Source: Zymomonas mobilis subsp. pomaceae ATCC 29192 (GTDB lineage Bacteria > Pseudomonadota > Alphaproteobacteria > Sphingomonadales > Sphingomonadaceae). Taken from it: a stretch of 64,000 bases of DNA. Of this stretch, positions 16,074-26,452 are shown in pieces. Under the pieces are notes generated by a model. The model worked only from the letters and a program-made list of their open reading frames with translations, was not told the DNA's origin and did no database searches. Location of the stretch: positions 124,001 through 188,000 of the forward strand of contig NC_015709.1 of NCBI RefSeq assembly GCF_000218875.1. Direction: 5' to 3'. The translations under genes were made by a program, and so were the position numbers. Numbering within the stretch: the first letter of the stretch is position 1; every line of letters starts with the position of its first letter.

Positions 16074-17494
16074 AGGGTTTTATTAACCTTTTTCGTCAGC
16101 TTTCGCCCGGGTTAATCGGGCGGATTGCTGTCGTTCTTTTAGTAACGATGCTGCTTGAACTTGTGCTGAGCCTCGTTTTTTCTGAAGAGGCTAGCCAATT
16201 AACCTATGTTGCCGATGCAACGCAATCTATTGCCGATCGCGTTTTAATTGCCCATCGTGTTATCAATCAAGAACAACCTTTTCAACGCCCTGCTATTGCG
16301 AATAATTTTTCTAACCGGAATATTCAATTTTTGTGGTCACCGACACAAAGGGCGCATAGCCCTAAAGAAAACAATAGCCATTTACTAGATTTGATTCAGG
16401 GACAAATTTTAAGCCGCAACCCTCGGATATTACAGTCTGACATTCACATTGATCTTACCAAAAAATTAGGACGTGATAGCCTGTTAGGTCAGATTCGTTT
16501 ATCTGATAAAAGTTGGCTGGTTTTTCAGACATTTGTCCCTAATCTTGCCGCACCTTGGCTGACCAATCGTTTGACTACCGGCCTTATCTTAATGATCGGG
16601 GCTGGTTTGGTCGGATGGATGATTATTCAAGCCTTTGTAACGCCCCTTCGTTCTTTGTCTCAGGCTGTTGCGAAAGTTGGTGATGGGAAGCCACATTTGT
16701 TTCGTGAAACAGGACCGCAGGAATTGCGGCATGTCGCTCATGCTTTCAATCAGATGCAAGCACGTATTGATCATATGCTACGTGAAAGAACAGAAATGCT
16801 GGCTGCCGTCAGCCATGATTTAAGGACACCTTTGGCTCGTTTACAGCTAAGAGCTGGTTTCATTGAAGAAGATGATATTCGTGAACCGATAGAAGCCGAT
16901 CTCCATGAAATGGAGGCGATGTTAAAATCGGTCTTACAATTTTTAAGAGGGGATCAGGATCCCGAGTTACAGCGATTAACCGATATTACGGCTATCATTG
17001 AGACGTTGGTTAATGCGGCCAAGGATGCTGGAAAATCGGTCGTTTATAGAGGGCCTTCGCATTATGATGTTATGATACGCCCGCTTTTGATGAAACGCGC
17101 TATTGGAAACTTGATCGAAAATGCAGTGCATTATGGAAAACAAGCGATAGTTAGTTTTCATATTACTGAAAAGGGTGTTTATATTCGAGTCGATGACAAC
17201 GGCCCAGGTATTCCGCCAGAACAAATTCATTATGTGCTTCAGCCTTTTCGGCGGTTAGATTCCGCTAGACAAAGGAATACGGCAGGTCTTGGTTTAGGCT
17301 TAGCCACCGTAGACCGTACAGTTATACGGGAAGGGGGGCAGCTTTTTCTGACTAATCGTGATGAAGGTGGACTGCGCGCAGAAATCTTTTTGCCAACCCA
17401 TCATAACAAAGATAAAGATACTAAAAAAGAAGGGGGGAATGGTTATTATTTTTCAGCTCGAAAAGGGTTGGGGCTGCTTCGTCGGTCGAAATAA
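16070..17494 (+). CDS. EnvZ-like sensor histidine kinase
   Basis: Two membrane segments (about 15-35, 'IGRIAVVLLVTMLLELVLSL', and 165-185) frame a periplasmic sensor of about 130 residues. A HAMP domain follows, then the H-box 'AAVSHDLRTPLARLQLR' with the phospho-His at about 250, the N-box 'NLIENAVHYG', 'DDNGPGIPPEQ' and 'GLGLGLATV'. It starts with TTG in a TTGA overlap with the regulator gene. The C-terminus has a lysine-rich tail after the ATPase domain. Its stop codon shares a base with the tamA start, so kinase and tamA are translationally linked. Confidence 0.92.
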   Translation: MKGFINLFRQLSPGLIGRIAVVLLVTMLLELVLSLVFSEEASQLTYVADATQSIADRVLIAHRVINQEQPFQRPAIANNFSNRNIQFLWSPTQRAHSPKENNSHLLDLIQGQILSRNPRILQSDIHIDLTKKLGRDSLLGQIRLSDKSWLVFQTFVPNLAAPWLTNRLTTGLILMIGAGLVGWMIIQAFVTPLRSLSQAVAKVGDGKPHLFRETGPQELRHVAHAFNQMQARIDHMLRERTEMLAAVSHDLRTPLARLQLRAGFIEEDDIREPIEADLHEMEAMLKSVLQFLRGDQDPELQRLTDITAIIETLVNAAKDAGKSVVYRGPSHYDVMIRPLLMKRAIGNLIENAVHYGKQAIVSFHITEKGVYIRVDDNGPGIPPEQIHYVLQPFRRLDSARQRNTAGLGLGLATVDRTVIREGGQLFLTNRDEGGLRAEIFLPTHHNKDKDTKKEGGNGYYFSARKGLGLLRRSK

Positions 17495-19812
17495 TGTTGC
17501 CTAAATATAGCGTGCGCCATTCTTTACGACGTTTGTGTTTAGTAGGGGTCGGATTGTTTTCATCCTCTATTTACGCGGAACCTTCACAACCTGTCACATC
17601 TGAAACAGATAAAACTGTGCCGCTAGTGAATAAGAGCACGAGTGATCCCTTTGATGAATCTTTTTTTTCTTCTTTACCGTCTTTGTCCAAATCGGTCTTA
17701 CCTGCCGATAGGCCAGAAGCCCCCCTATCTGAAAAGAGTGATGGTTCTGCGCCTTTACTAAAAAACACACTTCCCTCAACCCCGCAGACAGTTTCCAACG
17801 AGCAAATTTCTAAAAAATCTACGGTAGTATCGAATGCCAGCCCTGCCTCTGGAACAGAAAATCTTCAAAAAACAGCCGTGCCGAGCTCAGAAAAATCTGT
17901 AAATACCGAGACTTCAGGGAATAATCAGGCTGATATTAATAATGTTAATGTCCTAGCCGCTGATTTAAAGGCAGATAAAGATAATCCGATAAAATTAGAT
18001 CCGGCTTTATCTCAACCTTTGCCCGATATTGCCAATGTCACCCCCGATACCAATCAACATCTTGTGATTGCGAAAGATACGCGTGATATTCACTATAAAG
18101 TATCTGTGAATGGGCTTGAGGATATTGACGTTAACAACGCCTTTAAAACCTATTCTGTCCTGCTTTCTAATAAGAATAAAGCCGATAGTTTATCGGTTAT
18201 TGGAGCACGAGCTGCAAGTGATCGTAACTTAATAGAACGTATTTTGCGATCACAAGGCTATTATGACGGGACATCTTCTTTAACTATAATGCCCGCTGAT
18301 AAAGGAAGATATAACGTTCAGTTTAAAACAGATCCAGGGGCACTTTACCGATTAGATAAAATTGAAATTACTGGAAGTAGCGGTATCCCCCTTAAAATTG
18401 CACGCCAAGCGTTAAATCTTGAACGTGGAGACCCCATTATTGCTGACAAGATTGAAATGGCTGAAAACAATGTGGCCTTAACGTTACCTCATCAAGGCTA
18501 TCCTTTCGCTAAAATAGGTGATCGCAGCATTTTACTGGATGGTGATACCCATAAAGGCGACTATACTTTGCCCATTGATGTGGGTCCTCTTGGATATTAC
18601 GGTAATATTATTGTTAGTAACAACAAACATGTTGTTTTAAGTGCTACACATATTGCTCATATGGCTCGCTTTAAGCAAGGGCAGCGTTATGATGGCCGTA
18701 TGATCGATGATCTACGGCAGGCCTTGGCCGCGACCAGTCTGTTTTCGCATGTGTCGGTTGAACCTATTCATACTGGTAGAAAAACAGAGGACGGTAGCGA
18801 AATTGTTGACTTGGATGTGCGTCAGGGACGAGGGAAAAAACACAGTATTGCGGTTACAGGTGGATACGGCACCGGAGAAGGCTTTAAAGCACAAGGCAGC
18901 TGGACTAACCGGAATTACTTACCGCCGGAAGGCGCTTTAACTTTTTCAGGTATTCTTGGCACGCGTCAACAGCAGTTATCGGCATTATTTATTCGTAATA
19001 ATGCCGGTCTTAGAGATCGTGTTATTCAACTAGGGTTGACCGCAGGGCGGGAAAGATATGATGCCTATAATGGTTATAGTTTCTCTTTAGGAGGGAGCTT
19101 GTCGCGTCAATCTACCCAGATATGGCAAAAGCGCTGGACTTATTCCATTGGAGCCGAATTAACCCAAACGAATGAACGCAGTTATAATTTTTCACGCGGT
19201 GAACGTTTGACGAATTCCTATCTAATTGCGGCCTTACCCAGCCAGCTTGGGTATGATCGTTCCAATAATCTGATGAATCCGACTAAAGGCTATCGCCTGA
19301 ATCTACGCTTAAGCCCTGAAACATCTATTGGCTCTGGCTTAAGGGGCTATATGCGTATGATTTTTGATGCGAGCGGTTATTATCCGATTGTAGATAACGT
19401 CGTCGTGGCTGGTCGTGTTCGTGTTGCCTCTATTGAAGGGGCAAATGTTCAAGAAATCGCGCCTTCTCGACGGATGTATGCGGGCGGCGGCGGTTCCGTT
19501 CGCGGTTATGGGTACCAACAATTAGGACCAAAAGATCCTTACAATGATGCTGTTGGCGGATTATCTGAAGAAGAATTAGCGTTTGAAGTGCGTTATCGTT
19601 TTGGTAATTTTGGCATTGTGCCTTTTATTGATGCCGGTCAAGTGTATGAGGATTCGCTTCCCACCTTCCATAATTTACGTTTTGGTACGGGGATAGGGGG
19701 GCGTTATTATACCGCTTTTGGGCCATTTCGTGTTGATCTCGCGACTCCTATTGCCCGTCAACCGGGAGAATCGCGTATTTCTGTCTATGTCTCGATTGGT
19801 CAGGCCTTCTGA
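17494..19812 (+). CDS. tamA: Outer-membrane translocation protein TamA (Omp85 family)
   Basis: The 772-residue protein has a signal peptide (about 1-28), then a Ser/Thr/Pro/Asn-rich, probably disordered segment to about residue 200. POTRA domains follow from about 205 to 440 ('LYRLDKIEITGSSGIPLKI'), then a C-terminal 16-strand barrel with the conserved 'GGSVRGYGYQQLGP' L6-loop motif, ending in 'SIGQAF' with terminal Phe. TamA works with TamB in outer-membrane biogenesis. It overlaps tamB by one base. The long disordered segment is unusual for TamA. Confidence 0.92.
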   Translation: MLPKYSVRHSLRRLCLVGVGLFSSSIYAEPSQPVTSETDKTVPLVNKSTSDPFDESFFSSLPSLSKSVLPADRPEAPLSEKSDGSAPLLKNTLPSTPQTVSNEQISKKSTVVSNASPASGTENLQKTAVPSSEKSVNTETSGNNQADINNVNVLAADLKADKDNPIKLDPALSQPLPDIANVTPDTNQHLVIAKDTRDIHYKVSVNGLEDIDVNNAFKTYSVLLSNKNKADSLSVIGARAASDRNLIERILRSQGYYDGTSSLTIMPADKGRYNVQFKTDPGALYRLDKIEITGSSGIPLKIARQALNLERGDPIIADKIEMAENNVALTLPHQGYPFAKIGDRSILLDGDTHKGDYTLPIDVGPLGYYGNIIVSNNKHVVLSATHIAHMARFKQGQRYDGRMIDDLRQALAATSLFSHVSVEPIHTGRKTEDGSEIVDLDVRQGRGKKHSIAVTGGYGTGEGFKAQGSWTNRNYLPPEGALTFSGILGTRQQQLSALFIRNNAGLRDRVIQLGLTAGRERYDAYNGYSFSLGGSLSRQSTQIWQKRWTYSIGAELTQTNERSYNFSRGERLTNSYLIAALPSQLGYDRSNNLMNPTKGYRLNLRLSPETSIGSGLRGYMRMIFDASGYYPIVDNVVVAGRVRVASIEGANVQEIAPSRRMYAGGGGSVRGYGYQQLGPKDPYNDAVGGLSEEELAFEVRYRFGNFGIVPFIDAGQVYEDSLPTFHNLRFGTGIGGRYYTAFGPFRVDLATPIARQPGESRISVYVSIGQAF

Positions 19813-22800
19813 TGGCTGATAATGATAAAAAATCGGATCAACAAGGTGATGGAAAGCCCGCTTCAGAATCGCTACCTGATTCTACAAGTCCGAATTCAGT
19901 TCATCAAGAAGCCGAAACTATACCTTCTTATGATGAGGCGAATAAAGAATCTCCTTACAAAACAGAGAAAAAATCTTCTGTTATTGGTCGTATTTGGCGT
20001 TTTGTGGAATGGAGTATAGCCTTATTTTTTGGTGTTTTGCTTATAGCAATATCCCTGATCTTTTTCATAGATACCCCCACCGGACATCGTTTGATTGTTC
20101 ACTATGTGAATAGCTATACGGCCCCTTCCGGTTTAAAAATAAAACTTCGTCGTATTGATGGCTCTATCTACAAGGCTGTGCGTCTGATTGATGTGGAAGG
20201 TTATGATCGGCAAGGCCGGTTTATCGAAATACCTTCAGTCTTTATACGCTGGCAGCCGCTTGATTATCGCTACGGTGTTATTACAATCAATAATCTACAC
20301 GCAGCCTTAATAAACCTTGAAAGAAAGCCTATATTAAAATCGACAGCCTCCAAGCCAAACGAACCACTTTTGCCGGATATTCATCTTAATCTTGATCATC
20401 TAGCGCTTGATCAGATTAATATGGCCAAGAATTTAACGGGGGAAAAGCATCGGTTGCATTTATCGGGTAGTTTTGCGCTTGTAAAAGGGCAAATTACTAT
20501 CAAGGCAGACGCCGGCGCCGATAGAGGCCTCGGTATAAGTGGCGGTGATAAACTATCTTTACAGCTGGATGCCAAGCCCGCGGCTAATCTTTTACGGTTG
20601 GATGCCCATTTACAAGCCCCCGTCGGCGGCTTGGTGGAAAGCGTAATGCATCTTGGAAAAGCAATACGATTAGATGCTGGAGGTAAAGGGGATTGGCAAG
20701 ATTGGCAAGGCTATGTGGATGCCCAATCTGGTGACAAAAAACTATTACAATGGAATATCCACAATAAAAAAGGGGCTTTTCATCTTTATGGCTTGGCCTA
20801 TCCGGGGGAAATTTTACCGCCGGAATCTAGCCTACAGCCTCTTTTAAAAGAGGGTTTGAAGTTAAATTTCACGACCCATTCCAATAAAAATATTATTGAT
20901 ATTAACGGCAATATCCTAGCGAAAACTTTCCGTTTGACGGTGTTAGGGGGTATCGATTGGGATGCCAGCCGTTTTAATAATATGGCTATTAATCTGGATG
21001 TTCCAGATAGCCATAAAATTATAGCGGATAGTGAAAGTAAAGGTCTTAGTCTTTCTTCCGTTTTATCGGGTCCCTTAAAATCCCCGATTGCTGACTGGCG
21101 TTTAAAGGCAGATCGTCTTGGTTGGCAGGGTAAAAATGCAGAAACCGTTACCGCTAGTGGGACGATGCTTATTGATCGCACCAATTTATCTATGCCGCTT
21201 GGTTTCTCTGTAAAAAAAGTAACAGGTATTGATAGTCGTATCGCTAATTTACTGGATAATCTGAAAGTTAATGGCGCCATTAGTTACGGTAATCAGATAT
21301 TACATGTTGACCATGCAACCATCAAAAGTCGTTATATCCATGCTAACACAACGCTCGTAGCTGATTTTTTTCATAAAACTTGGCGGGCGGCCATTAAGGG
21401 CGGTATCGATTCTTATCTTATGGAAGGTATAGGACGATTAAGTCTGGCTATTGATAGCCATGTACAACCTGAAAAAGGGGGATTTGGCATGGCAGGGCAG
21501 CTGACTTTAACGGGGCGCAACTGGGAAAAGCCTGCAGTAAATAATTTTTTTGGCGGGGAGGCCGTTTTACGGACAGATATGACGGCTAATGCCTCTGGTT
21601 TTCTTCATATGCCACGCTTTAGTCTGGCGTCTCCTGCTTTTCATCTCGACGGTAATGGTCATTATCAGCCCAATGGGATCATAGGTCTCTTTGTTAGAGG
21701 TAATTCTAAGGCTTATGGGCCCGTTAGCCTTGATGTAGGGGGATCCCTTACGCATCCTACGCTTAACGCTGCTTTGCTGGGTTTTACGCTGAAAGGCCAT
21801 CTTAATCAGGCAAAAAATAATATTTATCTTGGACAGTTTGACCTGAATGGACGAGGCCTTAACGGTAGCATCAATCTTGTCGAAGATCAGTCTGTGCAGG
21901 GTATTAATGCCGATATTAACGCAGAAAAAGCCCATTTTGTTTATGGTCAATCTTTAGACATCGGTAGCGGACGTCTGAGAGGAAAAGTTCTTTTCTTCTC
22001 AGATCCGTTTTTCCAAGCAGAAGCGCAATTAAACGATGTTCATTATAGTACGGTTACGCTGAAACAGGTGGCAACACGCCTTCGTTATCAAAAGGAACAG
22101 GGGGAGGGCGGTGTTACACTACAGGGCGTCATACCTAATAATTCGACCCCTATGAATTTTAGTATGGCGGCCCACGCGACCCTTGATCATGATCTTATTC
22201 GGGCCAATGCCACGGGTAATCTCGCCCATCTTAATTGGCGGCTGGCGGCCCCTTTGGAAATAAAATCGGATAAAAACGGCTATAATTTATCAAAAACCTC
22301 TCTTATTCTACCAAAAGGCCATATTGATTTTTCAGGGCATTATGGACCACAGAATAAGCATGGCCAAATTGAAATAGCCGATATTGATATTTCTGAGGCC
22401 AATCTATTATGGCCAGAAACTAATCTGAATGGGCAGTTGTCTGCCTTTGTTGATGCGAGTTTAGTAGGCGATGTGCCCACAGCCTCTGCTCGTTTAGCTT
22501 TAAATCATTTCACGCATGTTTCGATTGTTGGACTATCGCAGCCTGTCGATTTGATGATGGTCGCTAATCTTAATAAGACAGGCTTTTTATCAGAAGCGGT
22601 TATCCGTCAAAATCAGGATTTAATTGGTCAAATGCGGCTGGGTCTAGAGACAAATCCGACGGTTATAAGGCAAAAATCGGATTGGTTTGAACCTTTTAGA
22701 AAAGGTCGTTTGAATGGTGGTATCCGTTATAACGCCGATGCTGATATTTTATGGTCTATGGGGGGTATTAGTGGTCAGAATTTACGAGGTCCATTAGCGA

Positions 22801-24005
22801 TTGCAGCAGACATCTCGGGACAACTGGAAAAACCTATTTTGACGGGCGTTATTCATGGTCGTCAGCTACGTTATGAAAACAGCGCCTATGATACCTTAAT
22901 TTCGGCGATTGATATGGATGGTCGTTTTGATCAATCCAAATTCTTTCTAGATAATTTGAACGCCAAGGCTGGAAAAGGGCATATCTCAGCGAAAGGCTAT
23001 GCCAGTCTTGATGCGGCTAGCGACTATGATTCTGCGCTTGATGTCGTTTTTGATAAAGCGTCTTTAGCCCGTTCTGATCAGGTAAAATCAACCGTTTCCG
23101 GTAATTTGAGTGTCAAAACCAATCGTAAGCAGGGCGGTTCTATTAAGGGGGATTTGAGTCTACCTGAAACGCGCTATCGTTTTGTATTAGACGATAATAA
23201 TTCAGTCCATGATTTGGCTGGTGTCACCAGAAAAGGCCAAATTGATACGGCAGTTACAAATCCCCCCGAAAAAACCAATATGTTAGCTTCCTCATGGAAG
23301 CTCGATATTCGTGTGCATGCGCCTGAACATTTGTTTGTAGCCGGTATGGGATTGGAATCTGAATGGGAAGCTGATCTACGTGTTCGGGGAACGGCGATAG
23401 CACCGCTTATCACTGGCGATTTACGCATTATTCGCGGAACTTATACTTTTGCTGGTCGCCGCTTTGATATTACTCACGGCGAAATCCAATTTAATGGCGG
23501 GAATCCCCCTAATCCGACCCTTGATATTTCAGCCGAAGCGACCGTAGATGATATTACGGCAACCGTTAATATCAGCGGTTTTGCTAATCATCCAGAAATC
23601 ACTTTTAGTTCAACACCCACATTACCACAGGATGAAATCTTATCACGCCTGTTGTTTGGTTCTTCTGTAACGACCTTGTCACCTGTGCAAGCTATTCAAT
23701 TAGCTTCGGCGTTAAATACCTTAAGAACAGGGGGTAAAGGGTTTGATCCTCTGGATAAACTCCGTTCCGTAATCGGTATTGATCGGCTGAGAGTGGTAGG
23801 GGCTGATAGCACTACCGGACAAGGCACCTCTTTGGCTGCTGGAAAATATTTATTTAAAAATGTTTATATGGAAGTGATTACGGATACGCATGGTTTTGCT
23901 GTAACTCAAATTCGCGTTTCCTTGACCAGAACACTATCTATTTTGAGTCAAGCAAGCAGCTTTTCTTCCTCTAATATCAGTTTGCGCTATGCCAAAGATT
24001 ATTAA
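19812..24005 (+). CDS. tamB: Inner-membrane translocation and assembly protein TamB
   Basis: A cytoplasmic acidic N-terminus of about 60 residues precedes one membrane segment ('WSIALFFGVLLIAISLIFFI', about 70-90). A very long periplasmic beta-rich region follows, and the C-terminal DUF490/TamB domain is recognisable by 'LRVRGTAIAPLITGDLRIIR', 'TFAGRRFDITHGEIQFNGG' and 'LPQDEILSRLLFG'. TamB spans the periplasm and is thought to move lipid or protein towards the outer membrane with TamA. The 1397 residues are within family range. Its end overlaps the convergent astB by four bases. Confidence 0.92.
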   Translation: MADNDKKSDQQGDGKPASESLPDSTSPNSVHQEAETIPSYDEANKESPYKTEKKSSVIGRIWRFVEWSIALFFGVLLIAISLIFFIDTPTGHRLIVHYVNSYTAPSGLKIKLRRIDGSIYKAVRLIDVEGYDRQGRFIEIPSVFIRWQPLDYRYGVITINNLHAALINLERKPILKSTASKPNEPLLPDIHLNLDHLALDQINMAKNLTGEKHRLHLSGSFALVKGQITIKADAGADRGLGISGGDKLSLQLDAKPAANLLRLDAHLQAPVGGLVESVMHLGKAIRLDAGGKGDWQDWQGYVDAQSGDKKLLQWNIHNKKGAFHLYGLAYPGEILPPESSLQPLLKEGLKLNFTTHSNKNIIDINGNILAKTFRLTVLGGIDWDASRFNNMAINLDVPDSHKIIADSESKGLSLSSVLSGPLKSPIADWRLKADRLGWQGKNAETVTASGTMLIDRTNLSMPLGFSVKKVTGIDSRIANLLDNLKVNGAISYGNQILHVDHATIKSRYIHANTTLVADFFHKTWRAAIKGGIDSYLMEGIGRLSLAIDSHVQPEKGGFGMAGQLTLTGRNWEKPAVNNFFGGEAVLRTDMTANASGFLHMPRFSLASPAFHLDGNGHYQPNGIIGLFVRGNSKAYGPVSLDVGGSLTHPTLNAALLGFTLKGHLNQAKNNIYLGQFDLNGRGLNGSINLVEDQSVQGINADINAEKAHFVYGQSLDIGSGRLRGKVLFFSDPFFQAEAQLNDVHYSTVTLKQVATRLRYQKEQGEGGVTLQGVIPNNSTPMNFSMAAHATLDHDLIRANATGNLAHLNWRLAAPLEIKSDKNGYNLSKTSLILPKGHIDFSGHYGPQNKHGQIEIADIDISEANLLWPETNLNGQLSAFVDASLVGDVPTASARLALNHFTHVSIVGLSQPVDLMMVANLNKTGFLSEAVIRQNQDLIGQMRLGLETNPTVIRQKSDWFEPFRKGRLNGGIRYNADADILWSMGGISGQNLRGPLAIAADISGQLEKPILTGVIHGRQLRYENSAYDTLISAIDMDGRFDQSKFFLDNLNAKAGKGHISAKGYASLDAASDYDSALDVVFDKASLARSDQVKSTVSGNLSVKTNRKQGGSIKGDLSLPETRYRFVLDDNNSVHDLAGVTRKGQIDTAVTNPPEKTNMLASSWKLDIRVHAPEHLFVAGMGLESEWEADLRVRGTAIAPLITGDLRIIRGTYTFAGRRFDITHGEIQFNGGNPPNPTLDISAEATVDDITATVNISGFANHPEITFSSTPTLPQDEILSRLLFGSSVTTLSPVQAIQLASALNTLRTGGKGFDPLDKLRSVIGIDRLRVVGADSTTGQGTSLAAGKYLFKNVYMEVITDTHGFAVTQIRVSLTRTLSILSQASSFSSSNISLRYAKDY

Positions 24006-25279
24006 CCCAACCAGTTAATAAGTGCCCAATGCGCTTTCACAGCTGTTTTCCATAGATCAGGGTTGATCAAATCATCGGGTAACAGCCGTTCAGGCCAGAA
24101 TTCTTCGACTAAACAGCAAAGCTGACCCCATCGTTCTTCATTCAAAATGTAGCGTTGATCGACGGCGGCCAGAGCTTTTTTTGATAAAGGAACCCGTAAA
24201 CGAAGACAGGCTGGTCCTCCACCATTGGCCATGCTTTCATGAACATCAACAACAATAGCCTGGCTGATAGGGTTATTGCCTTTGATAATGGTTTCTACGA
24301 CCTGCCAAACGGCTGGGTCAGCCTTGACTTCCCGAGGCAGAATAATCGCCATTTGATTATCAGGAAGCGTTACGATCTGGCTATTAAAAAGGTAACTTTT
24401 AATAGCCTGTTCTAGACTGATGCTATCAATAATAAGGGGAATAAAACCTTCAACATGTTGTGCCATACGGTCAAGCCAGACGTCTTGATCTTCAAAGGCT
24501 TCTGCATGGGCTAGCAAAACATATTCATTAGCAACGGCAACGACATCATTGTGGAAGGCTCCCTTAGCAATCGCCTCAGCTTTTTGAGGAATAAAATAAT
24601 TTTTATCAAAAGGAAGGCTACTTAATCGTGCGACGGCTTGGCTCGCTCGGCGGTTTTGTCTTTCTGGATAAGGGCCTGAACCTTTTTCACCATAAACAAA
24701 AATATTAAGGCCGGATTCTTTATGGGATGGGGTAAGCCGCATGTGGTTAGCAGCGCCTTCATCGCTAAAATGCTGACCGTAGGGTAAGGCGCGATGAACA
24801 GCAAAATAACAGCTATCTGAAAAGATACGATTAAGCTGCTGACAGGTAGTTTCTGCCTCTAAACTACGATGAAGCATCGTCGAAAGATTCGCTGTTATAA
24901 AGTGAATACGTCCATCCCCGCTATCAGATGCGGCTATAACAGTTGCCGCATTGGCCGCCCACATAGCCGAGGCTGAACATAAAGTGTTGAAGAGGGGACG
25001 ATCTTCAAGGGCCGCCTTTGTTAGAATTTCTTTATCATTTCCCTTGTAACCAAGATAATGCAGCAAACTGGTCACAGGTCTTAAAGGGGGCAGGAATACG
25101 CCTTGCGTTAATCCCAAATCCATCAGGCATTTCATCTTTTTTAGTCCCTGAAGCGCAGCTTGACGGGGATAAGAAGGGGCGCCTGCATGGGCGGTGCTGG
25201 CCTTGTTGCCGAGAGATAAACCGGCATAATTATGGGTGGGGCCAATCAGACCGTCGAAATTGACTTCAGCAACAATCAT
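24002..25279 (-). CDS. astB: N-succinylarginine dihydrolase
   Basis: The 425-residue protein starts with the AstB hallmark 'EVNFDGLIGPTHNYAGLSLG' and has 'HNDVVAVANEYVLLAHAEAF' and, near the C-terminus, 'SMANGGGPACLRLRVPLS' with the nucleophilic Cys. AstB hydrolyses succinylarginine to succinylornithine, CO2 and ammonia in the arginine succinyltransferase pathway. The other ast genes are not next to it, so the pathway assignment rests on family membership only. It converges on tamB with a four-base overlap and diverges from nagZ across a 116-base promoter region. Confidence 0.93.
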   Translation of the reverse strand: MIVAEVNFDGLIGPTHNYAGLSLGNKASTAHAGAPSYPRQAALQGLKKMKCLMDLGLTQGVFLPPLRPVTSLLHYLGYKGNDKEILTKAALEDRPLFNTLCSASAMWAANAATVIAASDSGDGRIHFITANLSTMLHRSLEAETTCQQLNRIFSDSCYFAVHRALPYGQHFSDEGAANHMRLTPSHKESGLNIFVYGEKGSGPYPERQNRRASQAVARLSSLPFDKNYFIPQKAEAIAKGAFHNDVVAVANEYVLLAHAEAFEDQDVWLDRMAQHVEGFIPLIIDSISLEQAIKSYLFNSQIVTLPDNQMAIILPREVKADPAVWQVVETIIKGNNPISQAIVVDVHESMANGGGPACLRLRVPLSKKALAAVDQRYILNEERWGQLCCLVEEFWPERLLPDDLINPDLWKTAVKAHWALINWLG

Positions 25280-25395
25280 AGTATTCCTTTCTCTTTCTCT
25301 CCTTCCATGCCTGTTTTAAGGCGTATAAAGACAAAGAGAGAAATAAACTTCAGCTTTAAGCGTCGGATATTTTTCGGACTTTTGTAGGAAATATA

Positions 25396-26427
25396 ATGAA
25401 ACCGGTTTTTATCGGCATAGAAGGCCCTCATCTGACGCCACAGGAAAAAATTCTTTTTAAAGAAGTTAATCCCGCTGGTTATATCCTGTTTCAACGCAAT
25501 ATTACAAATCGCATCCAATTGCGCAATTTGACTGATATGTTACATGATATATCCGGATGGAATATCCCTATTTTAATTGATCAGGAGGGCGGACGAGTTG
25601 CACGAATGCGTCCACCTATTTGGCCCTCTTTTCCGGCAGCGGGTTGTTTTGATGCACTTTACCAAAAGGCACCCATGACGGCTATTGAAGCCGTAAGAGC
25701 CAACACAACAGCGTTAGCCTATCTCTTACAAGATGTCGGTATTAATGTCGATTGTATGCCTTTATTAGATATTCGTGACCCCAAAGGACATAATATCATC
25801 GGTGATCGTTCTTTTAGTGATAATCCTGAACAAGTAGCAGCTTTAGGACAGGCTGCTTTAGACGGTCTGGCAACAGGAGGTATCTGTGGCGTTATCAAGC
25901 ACATTCCTGGTCATGGACAAGCCCAAGTCGATAGTCATAAAATGTTGCCTATTGTTGAGGCAACTCTGACTATCTTAGAACGGGATATTATCCCTTTTCA
26001 ACGTCTAAAATCAGCAAAAATGGCAATGACCGCTCATGTTATCTATACAGAATGGGACAAAAGAAACTGTGCTACTTATTCACCTTTTGTAATCTGTAAA
26101 ATCATCCGTCAAAAGATCGGATTTGAAGGGCTGTTAATGTCGGATGACATCGGCATGGAAGCTTTAGAGGGGGATGCGGTCACCCGCGCAACACGCGTTT
26201 TAAAAGCAGGTTGCGATGTCGTTCTACATTGCTCTGGGCAGTATGAAGAAATGCATAATATTCTTTACGCAATTGATGACATTTCTTCCGAAGCTTCTAA
26301 TCGGTTACAACAAGCTACAGCTAGTTTTAAACCTATAGACTTTAACTTTGATAAGCCTGAGGATAAAGCGCATTTTGACGGTTTGATTGCGAAACGGGAT
26401 GCCTTACTTAGAGTAGGCTCAATATAA
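25396..26427 (+). CDS. nagZ: Beta-N-acetylhexosaminidase (glycoside hydrolase family 3)
   Basis: Motifs of NagZ are clear: 'PILIDQEGGRVARMRPPIWP' at about 55-75, 'GVIKHIPGHGQAQVDSHKML' with the catalytic His on a flexible loop, and the nucleophile Asp in 'GLLMSDDIGMEAL' at about 250. NagZ removes GlcNAc from anhydro-muropeptides in the cytoplasm during cell-wall recycling. The substrate would come from lytic transglycosylases such as the one at 3 kb. A GlcNAc-kinase-like gene lies close by on the other strand. Confidence 0.94.
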   Translation: MKPVFIGIEGPHLTPQEKILFKEVNPAGYILFQRNITNRIQLRNLTDMLHDISGWNIPILIDQEGGRVARMRPPIWPSFPAAGCFDALYQKAPMTAIEAVRANTTALAYLLQDVGINVDCMPLLDIRDPKGHNIIGDRSFSDNPEQVAALGQAALDGLATGGICGVIKHIPGHGQAQVDSHKMLPIVEATLTILERDIIPFQRLKSAKMAMTAHVIYTEWDKRNCATYSPFVICKIIRQKIGFEGLLMSDDIGMEALEGDAVTRATRVLKAGCDVVLHCSGQYEEMHNILYAIDDISSEASNRLQQATASFKPIDFNFDKPEDKAHFDGLIAKRDALLRVGSI

Positions 26428-26452
26428 TTAAAACGATCTACCTTGATTTAAT

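Noticed and set aside
20798-21950. Minus-strand frames of 127-160 codons inside tamB
   Set aside because: They are shadows of tamB codons with no ribosome binding sites or recognisable domains.
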